Both the position numbers and the translations under genes were made by a program. From Haloterrigena salina JCM 13891 (GTDB lineage: Archaea; Halobacteriota; Halobacteria; Halobacteriales; Natrialbaceae), in contig NZ_AOIS01000011.1 of assembly GCF_000337495.1 (NCBI RefSeq), positions 31,249-63,827 on the forward strand: 32,579 nucleotides of DNA, read 5' to 3'. How positions within the stretch are numbered: position 1 is the stretch's first letter; every line of letters begins with the position of its first letter. The notes below the pieces were generated by a model, which made no database searches, was not told where the DNA came from, and saw nothing but the letters and a program-made list of their open reading frames with translations. Positions 30,084-32,579 of this stretch are shown in pieces.

Positions 30084-30168
30084 ATCGACCACTCGGTATC
30101 CCACACGACCTCACACTGTGGGGTCGCGTTATGAGCCGAGCGCTCTAACCAGACTGAGCTAAGGGCCC
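30062..30168 (-). tRNA. Elongator tRNA-Met (anticodon CAT) with 32-base intron
   Basis: The complementary strand folds with acceptor GGGCCCT/AGGGCCC and discriminator A. The anticodon CAT is at 30131-30133. After it, a 32-base insert (about 30097-30129, one-base ambiguity) interrupts the loop at the 37/38 position; removing it joins CTCGG-CTCATAA-CCGAG into a normal anticodon stem-loop and leaves 75 bases. The insert contains CGACC/GGTCG, consistent with a bulge-helix-bulge. Haloarchaeal elongator tRNA-Met is known to carry an intron here, which identifies it as elongator rather than initiator or Ile2. A TATA-like TTAATTA lies 30 bases upstream. Confidence 0.93.
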
Positions 30169-30238
30169 TTTCACTCGAGCAAAAACGTGCGTGGTAATTA
30201 ACGCTTGCTGTCCGTTTCGCCCGCGAGCGGGCCGGCGC

Positions 30239-30367
30239 CTACGCGGTCAGCGCCTCGAGTTCCTCGTCGCTCAGTTCCGCTTCCAGCTCCGCCTCGTCGT
30301 GGGACTCGAGGACGTCCGCCCGCTCCTCTGCGTCGAGTTCGGTGACGGATTCGAAGTGGTGACACAT
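30239..30367 (-). CDS. 42-residue acidic protein
   Basis: Reading complementary from ATG 30367 gives MCHHFESVTELDAEERADVL, then ESHDEAELEAELSDEELEAL and TA with a TAG stop. It starts with a Cys-His-His cluster, and the rest is one or two acidic helices. I recognise this pattern (MCHHF..., LDAEERAxVLxxH) as a small conserved haloarchaeal protein without known function. Codons have strong G/C third-position bias. The CHH cluster plus later His32-type residues could bind a metal; no activity is known. It sits upstream of moaB in the same direction but is separated by the tRNA side of the region. Confidence 0.65.
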   Translation of the reverse strand: MCHHFESVTELDAEERADVLESHDEAELEAELSDEELEALTA

Positions 30368-30429
30368 AGCAATCGAGGATAGGCGCGTGTCGTCAATAAG
30401 CGTTGGTTCAGGCGATCCGACCGATCGCG

Positions 30430-31017
30430 TTACTCCCCGTAATCCGCGAGCGTCTGGTCGTTCGTCCCGGTTCGGTGGCGCGTCGCCAGCCCCGCGAGGT
30501 GTGGCGCTTCGGGAACGATCAACTCCTCGCAGGCGGTCTCGCAGGCGCTCGTGCTCCCGGGGAGACAGAACACCGGCGTGTCGACGGCGATCCCCGCCTT
30601 CGCGCGCGAGGCCATCGCGCGGGTGCCGACCTCCTCCCAGGAGAGCATCCGGAACAGTTCCCCGAAGCCGGGCAGGTCGCGTTCGAACAGCGAGGCCGTC
30701 GCCTCCGGCGAGACGTCGTCGGCGGTGACGCCCGTCCCGCCGGTCGTGAGCACGATGTCGATATCCGGCCGGGCGACTAGTCCGCGGACGGCGGTTCGAA
30801 TTGCGGAGTAGTCGTCACGGACTAACAGCCGCTCTTGGACCTCGTGGCCCGCGTCCTCGAAGCACTCCTGGATCGTGTCCCCGCCCGGGTCGTCGGGATC
30901 GGCCTCGTCGGCCTGCGCGCGCGAACTCGAGACCGTGACGATGCCGACGTAGAGGGGATCGATGACGTCGTGGCCGTGGTCGTCCGTGCTCCGACGGTCG
31001 TCTCTATCGGTTGTCAT
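30430..31017 (-). CDS. moaB: Molybdenum cofactor biosynthesis protein MoaB/Mog
   Basis: A 195-aa member of the MoaB/Mog family that adenylates molybdopterin before molybdenum insertion. The conserved core is visible: VGIVTVSSSRAQ, DPGGDTIQECFEDAGHEV, the nucleotide and pterin-binding loop VLTTGGTGVTADDVSPEATA, and GTRAMASRAKAGI. The FCLPGSTSACETA motif near the C terminus completes the site. An N-terminal His/Asp-rich extension (RSTDDHGHD) precedes the fold. It is transcribed in the same direction as the CobW-like genes on its right, 110 bases away. Its product would serve molybdoenzymes such as the sulfite-oxidase-like protein at 3663-4910. Confidence 0.93.
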   Translation of the reverse strand: MTTDRDDRRSTDDHGHDVIDPLYVGIVTVSSSRAQADEADPDDPGGDTIQECFEDAGHEVQERLLVRDDYSAIRTAVRGLVARPDIDIVLTTGGTGVTADDVSPEATASLFERDLPGFGELFRMLSWEEVGTRAMASRAKAGIAVDTPVFCLPGSTSACETACEELIVPEAPHLAGLATRHRTGTNDQTLADYGE

Positions 31018-31128
31018 ACGCTGTCGTCCACGCCGGAGGGCGTTAATCCCTCGGCTCGCCGCGGGATGTTGCCTCGAGTGCGGTGCGGTCAGTGGACGGT
31101 CTATAGCCGTGCGACGCAGTCGGACTCG

Positions 31129-32445
31129 TTACTCGTCGCTCGAGACCGTCACCGACTCGCCCATCCCCGTCGGCGCGGAGTTCTCGAACGTCGACCAGTC
31201 GGCGTCCATCTCGGCGTCGGTCAGCAGACAGTCGTCGAGGCGGGCCTGCAGGTCGTCCATCGAGAGGTCGCGGCCGATCAGGGCGAGTCGCGTCTCGCGG
31301 TCGCCCCACTCCTCGTCCCACGAGAGGTCGTCCTGGGCCTCCCGGTACTGGTCCTGGCGCTCTTCGGAGAGGCTGGCGATCCAGCGACCCGTTACCTCGA
31401 GGGTCGTCGCCGTCCCGGCGTAGCTCATCGTGATCGCCTGTCGTTCGCGGCCGGCGATCCAGCACAGTCCCTTCGCGCGGACGAGGCCCGCGGGCAGGTC
31501 GGCGAGCAGCGCTTCGAAGCGCTCGGGGTGGAACGGCCGCCGCCGGTGGTACGTGTCGACCACGATCCCGTAGCGTTCCGGCGGGTGTGCGTGGTCGTCG
31601 TCACCGTGGTCGGACTCGTGGCTACCGTCCCCGTGGTCGTGTTCGTGACCGGCGGCGTCGTGGTCGCTTCCATCGGACTCGTCGGCGTCGGCCTCGATCG
31701 CTCGCTTCCAGCCCGCCGACTCGGCCGCGGCCTCGAGATCGAAGCGCCCGCTCTCGAGCAGCGCGTCGGGATCGAGCGATCCGTATTCGGTTGTGACGAT
31801 CTCGGCGCGAGGCTGGAGCGTCTCGAGGATTCCGACGACGCGCTCGCGTTCGGCGTCGGTCACGAGGTCGCACTTGTTGACGACCAGCAGGTCGCAGAAC
31901 TCGACCTGCTCGAGCAGCAGGTCCCCGAGCGGTCGGCTGCCGGACTCGTCGGGACCCTGTCGTTCGGGCCGCACGGGCGGGCCGTCTCCCGCGACGGCCG
32001 CGTCGTCGGTCGCTCCATCGACCGCGTCGGCGGCCGCGAACCGATCGTGGAACCGCCGGGCGTCGACCACCGTGACGACCGCGTCGAGGTCGTAGGGGCC
32101 GCCCGCGGGGCCGCGGACGAACTGCCGGGCGATCGGCTCCGGTTCGCCGACGCCGGAGGCCTCGACGACGAGGTACTCGAAGTCGTGTTCCTTCCACAGT
32201 TGGATGACCGACCGGGAGAGTTCGCCGCCGAGGCTACAGCAGATACAGCCGTTCTCGAGGGCGACGACCTCCTCGCCGGTCCGCAAGTCGGTACGCGCTT
32301 CGACGAGATCGGCGTCGACGTTGACGCTGCCGACGTCGTTGACCAGCACGGCGATCTCGCGGTCGGTCGACTCGAGCAGGGCCGACAGAAGGGTCGTCTT
32401 GCCGGCGCCGAGTTCGCCACAGAGGACGGTGACGGGAACGCTCAT
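31129..32445 (-). CDS. CobW/COG0523 metal-chaperone GTPase
   Basis: A 438-aa G3E GTPase of the COG0523 family, which delivers metal ions such as zinc or cobalt to client proteins. Walker A is GELGAGKT (residues 10-17). The metal-binding CxCC motif is Cys67-Ile-Cys69-Cys70 in ENGCICCSL. VVEASGVGEPEP is the switch region and NKCD (190-193) the guanine-specificity motif. A His/Asp-rich linker (about 260-288, HEHDHGDGSHESDHGDDDHA) adds metal-binding capacity. The CobW C-terminal domain follows (GIVVDTYHRRRPFHPERFEA). Its start codon overlaps the stop of a second CobW-like gene (ATGA, 32442-32445), so the two are coupled. The extended Asp/Gly-rich insert at 140-172 is unusual. Confidence 0.92.
   Translation of the reverse strand: MSVPVTVLCGELGAGKTTLLSALLESTDREIAVLVNDVGSVNVDADLVEARTDLRTGEEVVALENGCICCSLGGELSRSVIQLWKEHDFEYLVVEASGVGEPEPIARQFVRGPAGGPYDLDAVVTVVDARRFHDRFAAADAVDGATDDAAVAGDGPPVRPERQGPDESGSRPLGDLLLEQVEFCDLLVVNKCDLVTDAERERVVGILETLQPRAEIVTTEYGSLDPDALLESGRFDLEAAAESAGWKRAIEADADESDGSDHDAAGHEHDHGDGSHESDHGDDDHAHPPERYGIVVDTYHRRRPFHPERFEALLADLPAGLVRAKGLCWIAGRERQAITMSYAGTATTLEVTGRWIASLSEERQDQYREAQDDLSWDEEWGDRETRLALIGRDLSMDDLQARLDDCLLTDAEMDADWSTFENSAPTGMGESVTVSSDE
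31195..31266 (-). repeat. 72-base exact copy shared with the contig end (copy 1)
   Basis: These bases code for the 24 residues LSMDDLQARLDDCLLTDAEM plus DADW of the CobW-like protein and recur exactly at 32508-32579. To their left (toward the C terminus) the two genes diverge completely. Confidence 0.95.
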
Positions 32446-32579
32446 GTCTCGTCAGCGAGCGCGAGTTCACGTCGGTCTTCCGATCCGAACGGATCAGGGT
32501 AGGCGTCCCAGTCGGCGTCCATCTCGGCGTCGGTCAGCAGACAGTCGTCGAGGCGGGCCTGCAGGTCGTCCATCGAGAG
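32442..32579 (-). CDS. Second CobW/COG0523 GTPase, C-terminal end only (partial)
   Basis: The last 45 codons of a gene that continues past the contig end. They read LSMDDLQARLDDCLLTDAEM, DADWDAYPDPFGSEDRRELA and LADET, then TGA at 32442-32444. The first 24 residues equal those near the C terminus of the downstream CobW-like protein; the rest differs (DAYPDPFGSEDRRELALADE against STFENSAPTGMG...). This shows a tandem paralogue upstream in the operon. Its stop overlaps the start of the next gene by three bases. Whether it has the same CxCC and GTPase motifs cannot be seen. Confidence 0.88.
   Translation of the reverse strand, partial: LSMDDLQARLDDCLLTDAEMDADWDAYPDPFGSEDRRELALADET
32508..32579 (-). 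repeat. 72-base exact copy at the contig end (copy 2)
   Basis: Identical to 31195-31266 base for base, with the first mismatch at 32507 (c against a). The contig stops inside this copy, so the true repeat is at least 72 bases and may be longer. Confidence 0.95.

Noticed and set aside
30835-32502. 555-codon plus-strand frame opposite the CobW-like gene
   Set aside because: Antisense shadow: Val/Arg/Asp-rich without motifs, while the minus strand holds Walker A, CxCC and NKCD in order.

Overview
The window reads as a haloarchaeal chromosome contig, most likely Natrialbales-like. The evidence is high GC with strong G/C third-position bias, very acidic proteins, many starts with a TATA-like box about 26 bases upstream and no leader, haloarchaea-specific families, and an elongator tRNA-Met with an intron. 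The left end starts with a Nextera/Tn5 mosaic-end adapter (10-28). The right end stops inside a 72-base exact repeat of its own penultimate gene. Both ends are therefore sequencing or assembly boundaries, not biological ones.

Layout. 29-2052: 3' part of a ba3-type terminal oxidase operon (cbaB tail, cbaA, cbaC-like). 2177-4910: a winged-helix regulator, a small Cys-containing protein and a sulfite-oxidase-like molybdoenzyme. 5028-6600: the single-stranded DNA-binding pair rpa3-rpap3, with an unusually clear Shine-Dalgarno leader. 6673-8875: a translationally coupled ring-cleaving dioxygenase/esterase pair resembling Bacillus mhqO/mhqD, facing a divergent ribbon-helix-helix protein. 9041-15353: a 37-aa membrane microprotein, a DUF5814-like protein, tRNA-His, an alpha/beta hydrolase, a zinc ribbon, a duplicated-fold membrane protein, a PsiE-like protein, an aldo/keto reductase, a 39-aa protein and tRNA-Phe. 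15576-17662: an HTH protein, then about 1.5 kb of gene-poor, decayed-looking DNA ending at tRNA-Val. 17724-25763: DUF192, an ABC exporter, DUF5789, a creatininase-family enzyme, DUF5790, an MptD-like aldolase, an Azf-like glucose-6-phosphate dehydrogenase, a second aldo/keto reductase and DUF309. 26127-29599: M29 aminopeptidase, queuosine/archaeosine precursor transporter, cold-shock protein, PadR-like regulator and a HalOD1-like protein. 30062-32579: intron-containing tRNA-Met, a 42-aa protein, MoaB and two tandem CobW/COG0523 GTPases.

No CRISPR array, insertion sequence, rRNA or defence island was recognised. The most unusual structure not explained by genes lies around the tRNAs. Three of the four carry a second copy of their own 3' terminal 20-22 bases 100-119 bases downstream. 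The trailers share a motif, CGAACGAAGTGAG, always on the tRNA-sense strand. Metabolic themes are respiration, molybdenum and pterin cofactors (sulfite oxidase, MoaB, MptD, possibly ArfB-like creatininase), quinone/aromatic detoxification and sugar oxidation. Most genes look like single-gene units or two-gene operons. Family names come from recognising motifs in the translations; no database search was run.
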